From Coriolopsis trogii (lineage: Eukaryota; Basidiomycota; Agaricomycetes; Polyporales; Polyporaceae): 64,000 nucleotides of DNA. The first letter of the stretch is position 1, and each line of letters begins with the position of its first letter. The position numbers and the translations under genes were made by a program. The notes under the pieces are model-generated. The model did not search any database. It saw only the letters and a list, made by a program, of their open reading frames with translations, and was not told the DNA's origin. This document shows positions 22,603-34,271 of the stretch, one piece after another. The stretch is from positions 1,275,001 to 1,339,000 of the forward strand of contig JAHYIO010000005.1 of NCBI GenBank assembly GCA_020543525.1, written 5' to 3'.

Positions 22603-22661
22603 TGTCTTACCATATTTGGACCAGTTCGCCTGGGGTAAACTGGTCCAAGTATGGTAAGACA
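22603..22661. repeat. Long hairpin 2 of element B (24-bp arms, one mismatch)
   Basis: TGTCTTACCATATTTGGACC and the rest of the arm (22,603-22,626) pair with 22,638-22,661 across an 11-nt loop. It is related to hairpin 1 and lies about the same distance from its element end (about 390 bp versus 440 bp). Confidence 0.9.
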
Positions 22662-23048
22662 TGCCTGCTTGTTCACCCTGCTGAAGTTTCTTTACTGTTG
22701 AACAGATATGTTGTGTTTGTCCCTATCTATAGATAGTAATCTACCAGCAGCTGTTGTACTGTAGTATAATACTATAATATATTTTTGTCATTGAAGTCTT
22801 TACTATTGTGGGAAATGTGGGAACTGGCACCCAATTGCTGGTAAATCGTATAGAGGTTGAAGTTGAAGTGTGCCAAAGCATCTCAGAGACACCCAACACG
22901 CGTTAAGAGCAGAGGCACCTCGAGACCTTTCCCTCAGCACTCGTTGAGCTGCTTTGGCTGCTCTGGCGCTTTAATGTCTCTTACGGTCTCTACAGCACCT
23001 CAAAGACGCTCAGAGTTGCTCAGCGCTGGGTGGGCATTTCCTGATGTA

Positions 23049-24720
23049 TAGTAGCGGTATGCGCATGACTCCTCCAAAAATCCCATAAACTTGCATGGGT
23101 GTGACTTTCATGCAAGTTTGTGGAGCTGGTTGTCTTGGCAGAGCACCTAGCAATCAGTGCCAAATTCTTGGAGGTGTGCAACATCTGGTTTGCACCCCCA
23201 AAAGGCCTCAAAAGGCGTCTTATCGGGGAGCGTGCGAGTGGGGGATCAATTTTTTAGATAAACTACGTAGATTACAGCTTTGGGCCAGAGAAATATAGGG
23301 AGATCATGGTGGAAGAGGAGAGCGCATGCGTGGTCCATCACTGTAAGATGGCTGCACTTGGCTATCCCGTTTTGGGCAGAGGAGTGGGAGGCGGTGAGTT
23401 CAAGACAGATGCCGTGCGTGCAGAGATACTGCTTGAATGCGCAGTTGACAAACTTCTTGCTGTTGTTGACTCAAATTGCCTTCATGTCCTTGCTGAGTTT
23501 GATCTTCAGAAGCATGCAATAGGCTTTGAGAAATTCAAGTTGACGGGTCTTGTCTTTGGAGAGGATGGGGACCGTGTGCCTGGTCTTGGCGTCAGTGTAG
23601 AGTGAAAAATAAAATTCACTGTGAATACCCCAATGGTGGGCCAGTCCCCACATATCAGTGACAGTCAGATCTCCAATGTCGGCTATCTTGGAGTGGGAGG
23701 CTTGTGGGAAGGGCTGGACTTTCTGCTTGGCCTAGATGCATGTGTGGCACTGCTCAGATGTGAGGATTGTCTCGTCTATGGCCATACCTGTGATGAGGTT
23801 CTTGTGACAAGTGCGGTTGCGCTGTCATTGGATATGTTGTCTGCAATCCAGACCATTCCAAGGGGTTGGTCAGAGTCACAGGTCATGTTGGGGGTGTTGC
23901 CATTTGGCTATGCTCGCACTGGGCCTGCTCAGGCGTGGTGCCTAGTGTCAATTGCTGGAATCAAGGCGCTGTTGCTGCTGCTGCTGTTGCATGAAGTTTG
24001 GATGGTTCATCACGGCCGGGCTCCTGCACTTGCTTTGGTAGTGTCCGTGCCTCCTGCAGTTGTTGGAGATAATGTGCAACTTGTTGCAGACAGCAAGCAC
24101 AGTGTCATCTGCATCATGGGTGTGGATACGGCGGTCCTCTTGGAGAATGTGGGAGATGAGTTGCACCAAGGTGATGCGCGCCTTACTGGTGGCATCGGCT
24201 ACGAAGTCCATGAGGTCAAATGTCCAGATGAAGGGGTTCTAGGAGTCGGGTAGCAATGTGAGAATGGCCATGGAAAGATTGGAGTCTGGGAGTACCTGCC
24301 CAAGGGACAAGAGCTCAGATTGGTGCAGACACATCTGTCAGATGTGCTGCTTGACGTCTCTGCCCTTGGAGCACTAGGCACGGAAGAGTTTGCATTGTGC
24401 TTTGATGATGCCAAGTGGGCTGGACGGTTGGAATGTCTCTTTGAGAGTGTCCCACACTTGCTTCGAGGAGGTCATGTTCTGGACATGGCCTAGAACTTCC
24501 TTCATTAGGTGGAGTTGGATCACCTAGAGGGCCTTTTGGTCCTTCTTTCTCCAGGCTTCTTGCAAAGCGGTGTTGTTGGGTTTGGATTCCTCACCAGTGA
24601 CGTACTCCCAAAGCTTGAGCTCATTCAAAATGTCAGTCATCTGAATGTGCCAGGGCTGGTAGTTTTCTTTGCCCTTGAGGGGCTCGATACGGTAGGTTGA
24701 GGTCAAGTCATCTGTCATGT
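23049..24720 (-). pseudogene. copia gag-integrase relic
   Basis: The start MTDDLTSTYRIEPLKGKENYQPWHIQM (24,720) is a copia gag N-terminus. The gag region continues through QVWDTLKETF- and QLISHILQEDRRI-like segments to a zinc knuckle (NCRRHGHYQSKC, about 24,060) and a short Gln repeat. An integrase core fragment reads MWGLAHHWGIHSEFYFSLYTDAKTRHTV (23,653), then ELTASHSSAQNG, HHDLPIFLWPK and PFEAFWGCKPDVAHL, and ends in CAYRYY at the TIR element boundary. Stops and shifts are frequent. The downstream half of pol is at 17,740-19,727. Confidence 0.85.
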
Positions 24721-24803
24721 TTGACGGGTGGTGGTGCGATGATGTTACAGAGATCTAAATTGGGCAAGGTCGGAGATAGAGAGAGAGCGAGTGAGAGGTC
24801 AGA

Positions 24804-24820
24804 GCACAGAGCTCATAACC
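24804..24820 (-). other. copia primer-binding site (half-tRNA initiator Met type)
   Basis: On the minus strand GGTTATGAGCTCTGTGC directly follows the LTR end. It is complementary, with two transitions, to the anticodon arm of eukaryotic initiator tRNA-Met. The same site occurs in better condition at 63,206. Confidence 0.7.
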
Positions 24821-24935
24821 TATTAGTTTATACAATTCTTAGGGTACAATGACGACAAGTGATACTTGTCCTCCCCAAGGAATAAATTAAATTGCCCATT
24901 ATAGAGGCAATGTTTGACTACTACACACTAATTGC
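24821..24935 (-). repeat. copia 5' LTR remnant
   Basis: TATTAGTTTATACAATTCTTAGGGTACAATGA is nearly identical to the 17,527 LTR. Similarity fades after about 100 bp, so the far end of this LTR is lost or too diverged to place. Confidence 0.6.
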
Positions 24936-26399
24936 TAAGCAATGCACATGGTAAAATGTTTAAACTTGGCTTGCAAGTGGGCTAATAATCATATCAATGG
25001 GGAGTAAGTATTTTTCTTATATCTAAAACCACCAGATTAGGGTCAGAGTAACCCCATATTAGCCTTTTCATCTGAGCAACCCAAAGTAGTTGGCCTGTGC
25101 TGTGGCAACAAAGGTGCATTCAACTTGTTATCTTACCACTGTCATCCCCTTTGCCTTTGTCAAAGTCAGATAATGAGCCAGAGGTTTGGGTTTAGAACAA
25201 ACAATAAGTGTGCAAGTATTAGGAAAACATCCAGAAATGATCCGGTCTGAGATTCTGAGATATGCTGATCAGCTCTGGCCACAACTGATTTCGACTTACT
25301 CCCTCAATCTCTCTGACTATTTCTGGGTCTGTCTTGACCAAATGAATATACTTAGCCTATTGGAATGTCGATGTCATGGCTCAAGCATTGGCATCTAACT
25401 TCCTCCTCAAATTTTCTCTTCCAGCAACAGCCGAGACATTGAATCTCTACTCCAGTAATAACATGTCCCCTCCCCCCATTGCCTGAACATCTGTCTTGAA
25501 CTTCAATCACCACCTCCGCTCTTGCATCTTTGTTGTCATTGTGTTGTCTGTCCTGCGTACTACCCACTTGCTATAACTAGCTAGCTTGCCTGCTTTTTCT
25601 TGTCTCTTGGCTTTGTCTGCTCACTGTGAGCACTGTGCTCATGACTTGAGAACCCCAACTACAATTCCCGCAACAATCCAACTGCAGGTGGGCAAGCATC
25701 GCTTTAAGACTGTGAGATTGTGAGCTCAAGGATGACATCAAAATGAGCGCTCAGGGGATACTGCACTCATAACTTAGATGTGTGACTCTTGACTTTTCAT
25801 CCATCACCATTGCCTCCTAACATCATCTTCTAACTATCCCAAAGTCACCAAACTTACTTATGAGACTGGAGAAGATGGAGGCCCTGAACAGCCTGAGCAT
25901 GGACCCTATCACCACCATTGTCTGGTAAGCCCATATGGTTCATTCATGCAACAATCAACAGGATTCCCTGCTCCCTGTTCAGTCATATATATACCCACTG
26001 CCTATCATATTATTTGGCCTTCCCACAATTGTATGCCCCATTGATATCTCACATTCAATGTCCCAAAAATGATGTCTCTTATATAAAACACCTCTCTCAA
26101 GTGCTACACCATAGCCTCTCTGTTCTGTCTGCCTCACCACTCAGTCCGTATCTCTGCGCTCCTTCTCACTACTTCCAACAAATATCCATCCCAATGTGCT
26201 GTTCCATGTTTATATTGTACATTCTGTGTACTTATATATACATCCCATATCCTGACACTTTATATAGTATTACATCCTCTGAGTTGGGTAGTATACTCCC
26301 TCCCATAGTCACCAGTATCCCTCAATTCTGGCCCTGTTCAACAGGGTTGCCAAGTACATATGCGTGTTCATATTGAATGTTAGATATCATGCCAACTAG
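24936..26399. other. Gene-free AT-rich stretch
   Basis: Nothing recognised. A 152-codon plus-strand open frame (25,918-26,376) has an odd Tyr/Ser/Leu/His-rich composition and no domain, and is not supported as a gene. Confidence 0.5.
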
Positions 26400-26564
26400 A
26401 AGTGTCTGAGTCAGTTTGAGATTGGGTTTGATATATACTGAACCACATCTGAGATGCTTTGGAATTAGAAAGTGAACCTTTTGGCTTCAGAACTCTGAGA
26501 TTGTCTGGGTCAGATTGGCCCAGTTTGCCTCAGAGTGCCTTGGAGCCCAGACCTTTTCCTGATG
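26400..26564. repeat. Right end of a CATCAGG-family TIR element (copy C)
   Basis: Reverse-complemented, it starts CATCAGGAAAAGGTCTGGGC and stays alignable for about 130 bp with the left end of copy D (59,637). Most differences are C/T or G/A. No partner end was found to its left. Confidence 0.65.
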
Positions 26565-28080
26565 TGAACATGTGCTTAAGAAACTTATTAAGAGCATAAG
26601 GCAGTCAAAAGGTGGAATCAGGGGTAAATGTAGGTCTGCCAGATCCACACAGGTTTTGATTCCCATATCTGTGTGGGTATAGGTGTGAGTACCTCTTGGA
26701 CAACCTGCATAAAAATCTATACCTATGCAGGTACAATTTTCATTCCCTCCTCCATGCATAAAACCTTTTGTTAGTAAATTTTTATAATAGTAAGACTCAA
26801 ACTGAAAGTCTGGTTAGGCCAGAGATAGTTGAGCTTAGACAATAAGTGGATTAGTCTGAGAAGGGACAGCCCTCAGATAGATGGTATATATAATACATGC
26901 TGACCAGTTCCCTAGGGACTGGGGAGAGACCTTGGATACTCTAGGTTACTAAGCTAATTGCATGACCAGGATGAGTCAGATTGAGTCATAGTGTTGAGCA
27001 TGCCCATTACTTAGCAGAAACTGACTAATAGTATCCACTACATTACTAGGCAAGTATCAAGAACATTAGACCTATATCTAGATTAGTCTGGAGCAGAATT
27101 CTAGCTCTGAAACAGTCTAGAACAATACTCTAGACTGTTCTGGAGAGGGTTGAGAGCTGGAATATTCCACGGAATGATTCCTCTTAAGGAAGATCCCCAA
27201 ATAGGGTAAAAAGCGAACAAAACAATGATCACTACTGATATCTGGGTGATCAGGGCACTTGTCCTTTGAATAAGTGTTGCATAAGTACTAGATAAGTTGA
27301 ATAACTCATTACTTCCTTAGATAAGCACTGTAAAGGTCCCAATTTGTGACAATTTTGAGAGAACATGAACAGATTGAACCTATAAACTCCTGGTCAGATT
27401 TGATATCTACCAGAAACCTGTACTCAATCTGCAGATACAAGTTTTTATGATAGAAGAAATTATTTCTTAGATGCAACATCTTGTGGGCAAGCTCTCAATA
27501 ATGTTTTATATATGTGGAAAAATATTCTGTACTCCACTTTTTACTTATTATAATGACATCAATTTAAGTAAGAAGATTTGTCACCAGCTCCAACCTTAGC
27601 ATAGGTTTAGGCACAACACCTGTAACTATGTACTACATTGTTGCAAATACAAAGTTTGATTTGATAATTACACACACATCATAGAGTGAAAGCAATATAT
27701 AATATGCAGTACATGAAAGTTTTTGCATTTAGTAATAATATGTTCACCTGTGTAGATCTTGTATGCACTGTTGATAAGCTCATTATTAGCAACAGTTAAA
27801 ATGTCATCAACCTCACATTAGCCTTCTGACCCAATATATGTGGTCAGGAGCCCTCTTTGACTTGAACTATTGAGGATAGAGGTCAACAAACATCTTCCAT
27901 AGGGACAGGTAGTAAGCCATGCTCCCCTTGGTGATCCACCAGATTATATCTCCCTTTATCAGAGCTATGTGCATGTGATGATAGTAAAGCAACTCATTAA
28001 CACAGGCAGAGTATCTGTTACGGCCACAGTTGAACTACATATATAGCACCAGCTGAATGTTAAGCCATGCTTGACATTGT
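26565..28080. other. Gene-free AT-rich stretch
   Basis: No supportable gene. A minus-strand fragment at about 28,035-27,840 (RNRYSACVNELLYYHHMHIAL, then KGDIIWWITKGSMAYYL) reads like eroded coding sequence, but I cannot name the family. Confidence 0.45.
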
Positions 28081-28082
28081 GC

Positions 28083-28170
28083 CCTTTTGGCATAATGGTT
28101 ACAGCAGCTGGCCTGTTTCCAACATAATGTCAAGCATCCAGCAGCCAAGGGTTTGACTGCTAGTGTGTGT
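28083..28170 (+). other. tRNA-like (possibly SINE-derived) sequence
   Basis: TGGCATAATGG (28,089) resembles a polymerase III A box and GGTTTGACTGC (about 28,149) a B box. The spacing would suit a tRNA-derived promoter. The acceptor stem does not close, so it is not a functional tRNA gene. Confidence 0.25.
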
Positions 28171-28614
28171 ACAGGCATTAGAGCTTACTCCAGATGAATG
28201 TAGAGCACAACTCCATTCTTCACAGAAGTCACTACCCTATGCTGCTGCTGGGTCCTTCCAAACCACTCAAAGACTGTCAAGGCTCTAACTATCATAAACC
28301 TCTGATTTCCAATGTTCTTTTGTTCGTGCTTCCACTATTGTTCCAGCACTCTTGCAAGCACCTGTGACCTATTGTCCTTAGTGCTTATTGTTCTCCATAT
28401 ATAAGTAGTAGATGCTTACCACCTGGAGACTTCAGTTTCAACCTCTTGTCTCCAGGTGAGCCTTGCTGTATTTTTGTTCACTTACATTCTCTCAATACAA
28501 CTTGTCTTCAGCCCTGTGTGTCAAGCCTTGCTCCAATCTCACTGCACAAGACTTGTACTCTCACCCTTACTTAACGTCTCAGTCTCCTTTCATGTCTCGC
28601 TTAACCACAGATCA

Positions 28615-31027
28615 CAACACAACTCACACTTAGCACCAGCTGTTCCCTGATGTTAGTGTCTGCACTGTATGTCAGAGGCTTTGTGAACAGAGCCTCTATG
28701 GGCAGGTGTGGTGGGCCAAGCCATATCTCAAGCCAATCCATGTGAAGAAGCAGAAGAAGGGGGTGGAGAAGCAATATGATTTTTAGATAAGACAAAGGTC
28801 AATCTCTTTGGCTTAAATAGGAGGCAGTACTGCTGTAGAAGGGTTGGGGAGGAATTCCTGCACAGGAATATGAAAAAGAAGGTCAAGCATGGTGGAGGCA
28901 GTTTGATGGTCTAGGAATGTGTCACTCCTTCAGATATTGATGAGTGGCTGGTCTGGTCTGAGCGTACACGCAAGACAAGCAGGAAAAAAGGGGGAAAAGA
29001 ATAAACTAATCACCTGCAAAGCGGCAAGCAAAAAAGTGAAGGCAAATCGAAGACTAGTCAAATCTAACCTGTCCACCCTATGGCTTCCTGCTAAGAGTTG
29101 CTTCGAAGAGATGAGAGTTGAGGGGGTCTCGTACACTGGAAAGACTGTCAGGGGAAGGGCAAGATTCAGAGTGAGGTGTCTAGGTTCTTAGATTGAAGCT
29201 GGTAGGCTGAGAGGACCACGAGGTCTAGTAAGAGGGCACAAAGAAGAGGATGCAAAGAGGATGATCCAGAGGTAACAATTCAAAGAGGATGATTCAGAGA
29301 GGATGATTTGAAGGACACATCTCAACATTAAGGAATGAGAGGGTTCACTGATCGACCAAGCTACATTGCCTACATGCTGCTGGAATCATAACTGAAAGTC
29401 AATACTAGGAAGTGGGGAAGACTACTGGATTTGATGGTGCAGTGCTCAGCTGCTTAGCAGGTTTGATGACTGAAGATATGGATTTGATGAGAGCACACAG
29501 GCTCAAAGATGATGTGAGGTTCAAAGTATATAAGAGACAACTTGATGAGGACGATTCAATGGTTCAAAGACAAGGGTTCAAAAGGGGGCAAGAATGTCAC
29601 TGACCAACTGAGCAATACTTCATACATGCTGCCGGAATTGTGACTAGTATTGAGAGGTCTTGCTGGCTCAGAGATCGGTGCTTGGGGTAGGGGGGGGGAC
29701 AAAACTTGTATTCTCCACTTCAAAAGACTATCCTAAAAGGCTCTGCTATGCTCATGCTATTCCACTCTGCATCCTGACTCATTCTTTCGCTGCTAGACAT
29801 TGCGCAATTCTTGCAACCAACTCACCAAAACCAATCGCCTTCAGACAGCAAGGCTGCAACCACAATACACTGGGCTGAACTTGCTTGCCTTATCAAGCCA
29901 TGTTGGCCATGCAAGGTGCCCATGATAAGTGCAGTGTTTGGTATCCTCGAGGCTCTTTTAACTGCTCTGCAACTCGCCTGCACAAATAGGATACCTGTGA
30001 TTTGAAGTTAAGTGACCCACTCTAGTGCTGAAGCCTCATGCATGTGACTGTGGAATGTCAGACACTTCTGGATTGAGTGATTGTCACCAGCAATTCCAAC
30101 TCCATGAGCACTTAGGGGCTTTCCCAGAATGGAAGGAGGTTTTGAACATCAAAGAACATCAAAGTGTTGTGCTCTCAAACTGGGACTTATTGGCTCTCCA
30201 CAACTCCTTGCAGGGGTGTCACTTGATATGCCACTTGCTGTGCCAGCTTGTTGCTTGTACATAGACTATTATAGGAGGGAGAGAATTCACTTAGGGTGTT
30301 GATACTTTAGGTTCGACTCGACTGGGGTGATTTGTTCAGTTGTGTCTCATTTGCTTGGTCACATTTCGTTTACTGACAGTGGCTGCCACGACTTTTGTTC
30401 TTGGCACAAAAATAATCCATACATGCTTAGGAGCATCAGAGGCTCATCAACATTGGTCGCCTATAGTGGGTCATAGAAAACATGGACTCAGAATAGTACT
30501 GCTCTATCTTGGAGCAGTCTCTCCTTAAGACTACTCCTCTCCCCCTGGCTCCTTCCTCTTCTAGCAGGACAACAATTCTAAACATTAATCAAAGTCTACA
30601 CAGCACTGGTAATGCAACCACAACATTCCCCTGTTGAACTGGCCCCCCAACTCACCTGACATGAATATCATAGAGCATATTTACAGCCAGCTCAAGCTTT
30701 ATCTCAGCAAGTGTTGCCCTCTTCCTCAGAATCTGGACTAGTTATGGGAGGGGTGCTAGACTAGTCTTAGTTTTGTGCTGATTTTATTCCAATTTGTTGT
30801 TTACTTGTACTGCACTACTTAGGGTAGTAAAATCACAGACATTCAATTCTTACCTACACAACCCCTTCAATTCAGTCTCAAACTATATGGTTCTTTATAT
30901 GCATGATAGACCATATGGTAAGCTATTATTATGCAATAAAAGATATAATTCAATATATGTATCTGTGTGGAAGATACTTAATCATTGTGCCTGAAGTGCA
31001 GTGGGCATGATTTTGACTGCCACTGTA
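28615..31027 (+). mobile_element. Tc1/mariner copy 2, truncated at 5' end and interrupted
   Basis: From about 28,615 the sequence follows the intact-ended mariner at 34,272-35,867 (HQLFPDVSVCTVCQRLCEQSLYG versus HQLLPDVSVHTVHRRLCEQGLYG). It breaks at 28,939, resumes at 30,452 and runs to the right TIR (TTTTGACTGCCACTGTA, ending 31,027). The left TIR is missing. Multiple stops are present. Confidence 0.75.
28940..30451. mobile_element. 1.5-kb insertion inside mariner copy 2
   Basis: Comparison with the other mariner copy shows extra DNA bounded by ATTG on both sides (28,936-28,939 and 30,452-30,455). The ends read GATGAG... and ...CTCATC, hinting at short inverted ends. The insert has GAGGATGATTCAGA-type tandem units near 29,230-29,310 and a diverged internal duplication. 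No transposase was recognised; class unknown. Confidence 0.5.
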
Positions 31028-32269
31028 GATATGATTGACAAATATATGTTATAATGCTCAGAGGTAGGATGACCTGATAGTCTAATTGAGATTATCAAGG
31101 CAGGATGTCTTGGCAGACATCTCTCATCTATATCTACAGATAGACATCACTTCTGGTGAGAGGTTGTACCCAGCTTGAGGCCATTCTCATGGTCATTCAG
31201 GTGGCCTGCACTTGATATTCTCTGACAACAGAGTAATAACATGGTCGACTTATTTTAGATCTGATACACTGGGTCAAACATGGCTATGAGAATGCAGTCA
31301 AAGAGATACTTATTTGAGCACTGAAGAGAATGCAGAACTTATTATTAATTCCTATTGCCATAATCATGTATGAAGATCATATAATTATGTGAGCCAATCA
31401 AGTTGCTCATAGAGTTGTCCATACTGATTGACCCCCTCTAGTGACAAATAAATCTAGCAACTCTGCAAATATGCCCATTTACTATTTCTTGCCCATACCT
31501 TATGACCCCTTATTACCTCTACACTACCACTACTTCATAGTGCTATAGTCAATATCTTCTAATTATGTTACTAAACCTTGTGCTCATAACATTTACCCTT
31601 CAGTAACAGAGATCAGGCATGACCACTATCTGGAACACATGGTGCTCCAAGCTACTGATACACTTCATCTATAGCCACATATGGATTTCAATTCATGAAA
31701 AATGAAGGAATTGGGGTGAGTGTTGTGGAGAGCACTTGTTATGGATATTGTTAGGGACATGCCAGACCAGACGGTGGAGATAGTTTGGAGATACAGATGT
31801 CCAGAATTGATGGGGTTGAGGTCTTTGGCAAAGCTAATAGCAACACCCTGAGGAAATCACCTAGTGTCCTCAATTACTAGACGAGGGACTGATGGAGGTT
31901 GGGGTCAGAGATTGGAGATAAGAGATGGATGGTTATTAGAGTACAGTGCCAGACTTAAGTCGAACATTGAGAGAGCAAGTTCAGAGTCAAGCAGTGTTCT
32001 GGGAAGACCAGAGTTCAGAGGATGGACTTGGCAGCACAAATGAAAGGAAAACACTGGATTATAGGAGTAGTAATAGGATATCCGAACTGAGGTACAATGG
32101 TATTATAGCTGGACTTATATAGTACTAGGTCTAACTAAGTCTTAGCACCGAGCCATCATGGAGTTGATGCAGCTCCAACAGGGTATAGATGAGGATCAGA
32201 ACCATGATGTCTGTTGCATGATATACTGATGGTAATGTTGTGATGGAACTATGTATCACTGATAAAATC
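31028..32269. other. AT-rich stretch, possible LTR remnants
   Basis: No gene is supported. A segment near 31,750-32,160 shares wording with the insert at 33,238-33,860 (GGATATCC, AACTGAGGTACAA, TTATATAGT), so it may be an old LTR of the same or the host gypsy element. Confidence 0.35.
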
Positions 32270-33237
32270 AAAGTACCAGGTCTGGTTTGTCTGGCAACTC
32301 ATTGGGCTTAAGCTCTCCATGTGGCTTCCTCCTCGCTAGTTTTGTGTGGCAGCAGGTGTTGCAGGTGTCAACATAGTCCTTGATGAACTTCCCCATGTTA
32401 GGCCACTAGTAGTTGTATGAGACAAGCTCAAGTGTTTTAAACTGTCCTGTGTGTCCAGCTAAAAGTAAGTTGTGGTAGACCTTAATAATCTCTACACAAA
32501 GTGCTGTGTCCTTTGGCATATAGACCTTGCCACAATATAGCAGGAGGCTTACTTCAACATTTTAGTCTATGAGATTGTGCCACAGGCCTGCAGGGCCCAG
32601 CTTCTTAACTGTTTTCAATGCTTCAAGTATCTACCTGTCCTTGGCAGAATAGGCACAGATCCTGTGGAGTAGTGACTTGTCAGTGACAATGGTGGTGGGC
32701 CTACAGCATGCAGCTGGAATGTAAAACTGGTCAGGGTGTAGTATGATCTGCTTGAGGTTATCAACTGCATTGTTAACCTGGTGGTCCAGGCAACATGAGA
32801 GAGCATCCACACATTGTTCAAGGTTCCTAGCTTATGTGAGATTATAAAGTTGAAGCAAGATAGATAGAGTGCCTATCTTGCCTGTCAATAGGTCAAGTGT
32901 TGAGCATGTTTCCAGTACTTGAGATTCTTGTAATCTGACTGGATCTTAAATGTCTTGTGCAGACCTTGCAGATAGTGATGCTAAGGGTGTGGATGATCAT
33001 CAGTATCTCTTTGTTGTAGCTCTTGTAGTTGCACTTTGTATCTGATATCAACTTAGAGTGGTATGCAATTGAGTGCCACTTGCTATCATTTTATAGTTAT
33101 GCAAGGACTCCTCCTATGGTATAGCCTAAAGCATCAACCTCAATCTGTATCTCATAGTTTGGGTCATAGAGGCAAAGGATAGAATTCTTGAGCTTGTCAA
33201 AGGCAGCCTGTTCCTTGTCTCCCCATTGTATTAACAC

Positions 33238-33860
33238 TGTGCTGACTCCGAAGTCCAAAGGCTAGGGACCAGCGGAGATACAACCAGAGACAAGAGAAGT
33301 CTGATGGTGTTCAGAGTTTGGCGGGGTGAGAACTTCAGTGAAGCTATTGTCAATGCTCTGAGTACATGCTGGTGTTCTCGACTTGCCAGAGGAGGCGGAA
33401 CACGGAGACTGAGAGGAGCAGAAGTACAAAGTCTGACTTCAAGTCAGACAATAAGAGGATGAGGTAGAAGGATGAGCAATGTTCTAAGTGATGACCAGAG
33501 TTCAGAGTCTGAAGGTCAGGGTCAGAGGTCGGACATAGACTTAGAGAAGAATATGTAGAATTCAAAGGGTAACAAGATATCCAAACTGAGATACAAGTCT
33601 GCTGCTACCAAACCTTATATAGTCAGAACTTCAGTCAAGGTCTTGGTGTATATGGTGTAAGTAGACTGGGAGTCTGATCAGGAATTGGAGTAGATCAAGT
33701 TGTTTGTAACCTGATTGGATTGATCGGAATATAGTAACAATTATAAATGTGATAGGACCTATCAAAAAGAGATGGGACTAAGGTATTAGACATAAAAGGT
33801 TAGCGTGCTTGGATATTAAGGTTCAGGGTTCAGGGTTCAGGGCCAATCAGCACGGGACCT
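33238..33860. mobile_element. LTR-like 623-bp insertion in the gypsy relic
   Basis: It is flanked by AACAC on both sides (33,233-33,237; 33,861-33,865). Deleting it with one AACAC restores the minus-strand gypsy frame through LGNVLIQWGDKE. The 5-bp duplication and TGT/ACA-like ends suit a solo LTR; a TATATAAGG-like box lies on the minus strand near 33,620. Confidence 0.6.
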
Positions 33861-34271
33861 AACACATTGCCAAGGTGTCTTGCCTATAAGACAGTTGAGA
33901 GGCCTACAGATGTAGCCAAAGTCCTTGATGAATGGTGGTAGAAGTTTGCAAAGCCTATGAACTTGTATATATTGAATATGTTGTGTGGAGTCGGCTATTT
34001 AGCAATACCCTTGACCTTGATGAGGTCTACTTCTACATGGCTGTGAGAGACCACCATACTTAGATATTCGACCTCCAGGATTAGATACTCAACCTCCAGA
34101 ACTTCAAACTTGCACTGCTCCAGCTTGCAGAACAGATCATGCTTCTTCAGTCATTCAACACCTCCTTTGTAACCACGTAGTGCTCCATAAGGTCATTGGA
34201 GAGGATAAAGATGTTATTGAAGTAGATGGTGAGCTTCCCTTCAACAATGAGGTCCTTAAAGATGTTATTTA

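Larger units (their letters stand above)
19728..23046. mobile_element. CATCAGG-family TIR DNA element (copy B, 3,319 bp) with captured gene fragment
   Basis: The left end is CATCAGGAAAAGCACC; the right end, reverse-complemented, is CATCAGGAAATGCCC, and both continue into GCGCTGAG(A/C)AACTCTG and CTCAGAG-rich subterminal sequence. A TA dinucleotide flanks both sides. Removing the element with one TA rejoins the copia codons in frame (RYYN then SDTC), which fixes the boundaries. Inside lie a GMC oxidoreductase fragment, two related long hairpins, a large inverted repeat with GA microsatellites and four stem-loop repeats. No transposase was found, so it is probably non-autonomous. Confidence 0.8.
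17527..24935 (-). mobile_element. Ty1/copia retrotransposon, degraded, interrupted by a TIR element
   Basis: Minus-strand order from right to left: 5' LTR remnant, primer-binding site, gag with zinc knuckle, integrase, a 3.3 kb DNA-element insertion, reverse transcriptase, RNase H, polypurine tract (GAGGGGGAG) and 3' LTR. The order integrase before reverse transcriptase defines copia. Many stops and shifts occur, and the usual YVDDM active-site block reads HIDNM, so the element is dead. Confidence 0.85.

Noticed and set aside
17613..24720. Plus-strand open frames across the copia region (e.g. 23,621-24,253)
   Set aside because: They are antisense shadows of the minus-strand copia gag-pol.
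25918..26376. 152-codon plus-strand open frame
   Set aside because: Composition is that of AT-rich decayed DNA; no motif was recognised.
28083..28170. Functional tRNA gene
   Set aside because: The acceptor and anticodon stems do not close; only box-like motifs remain.
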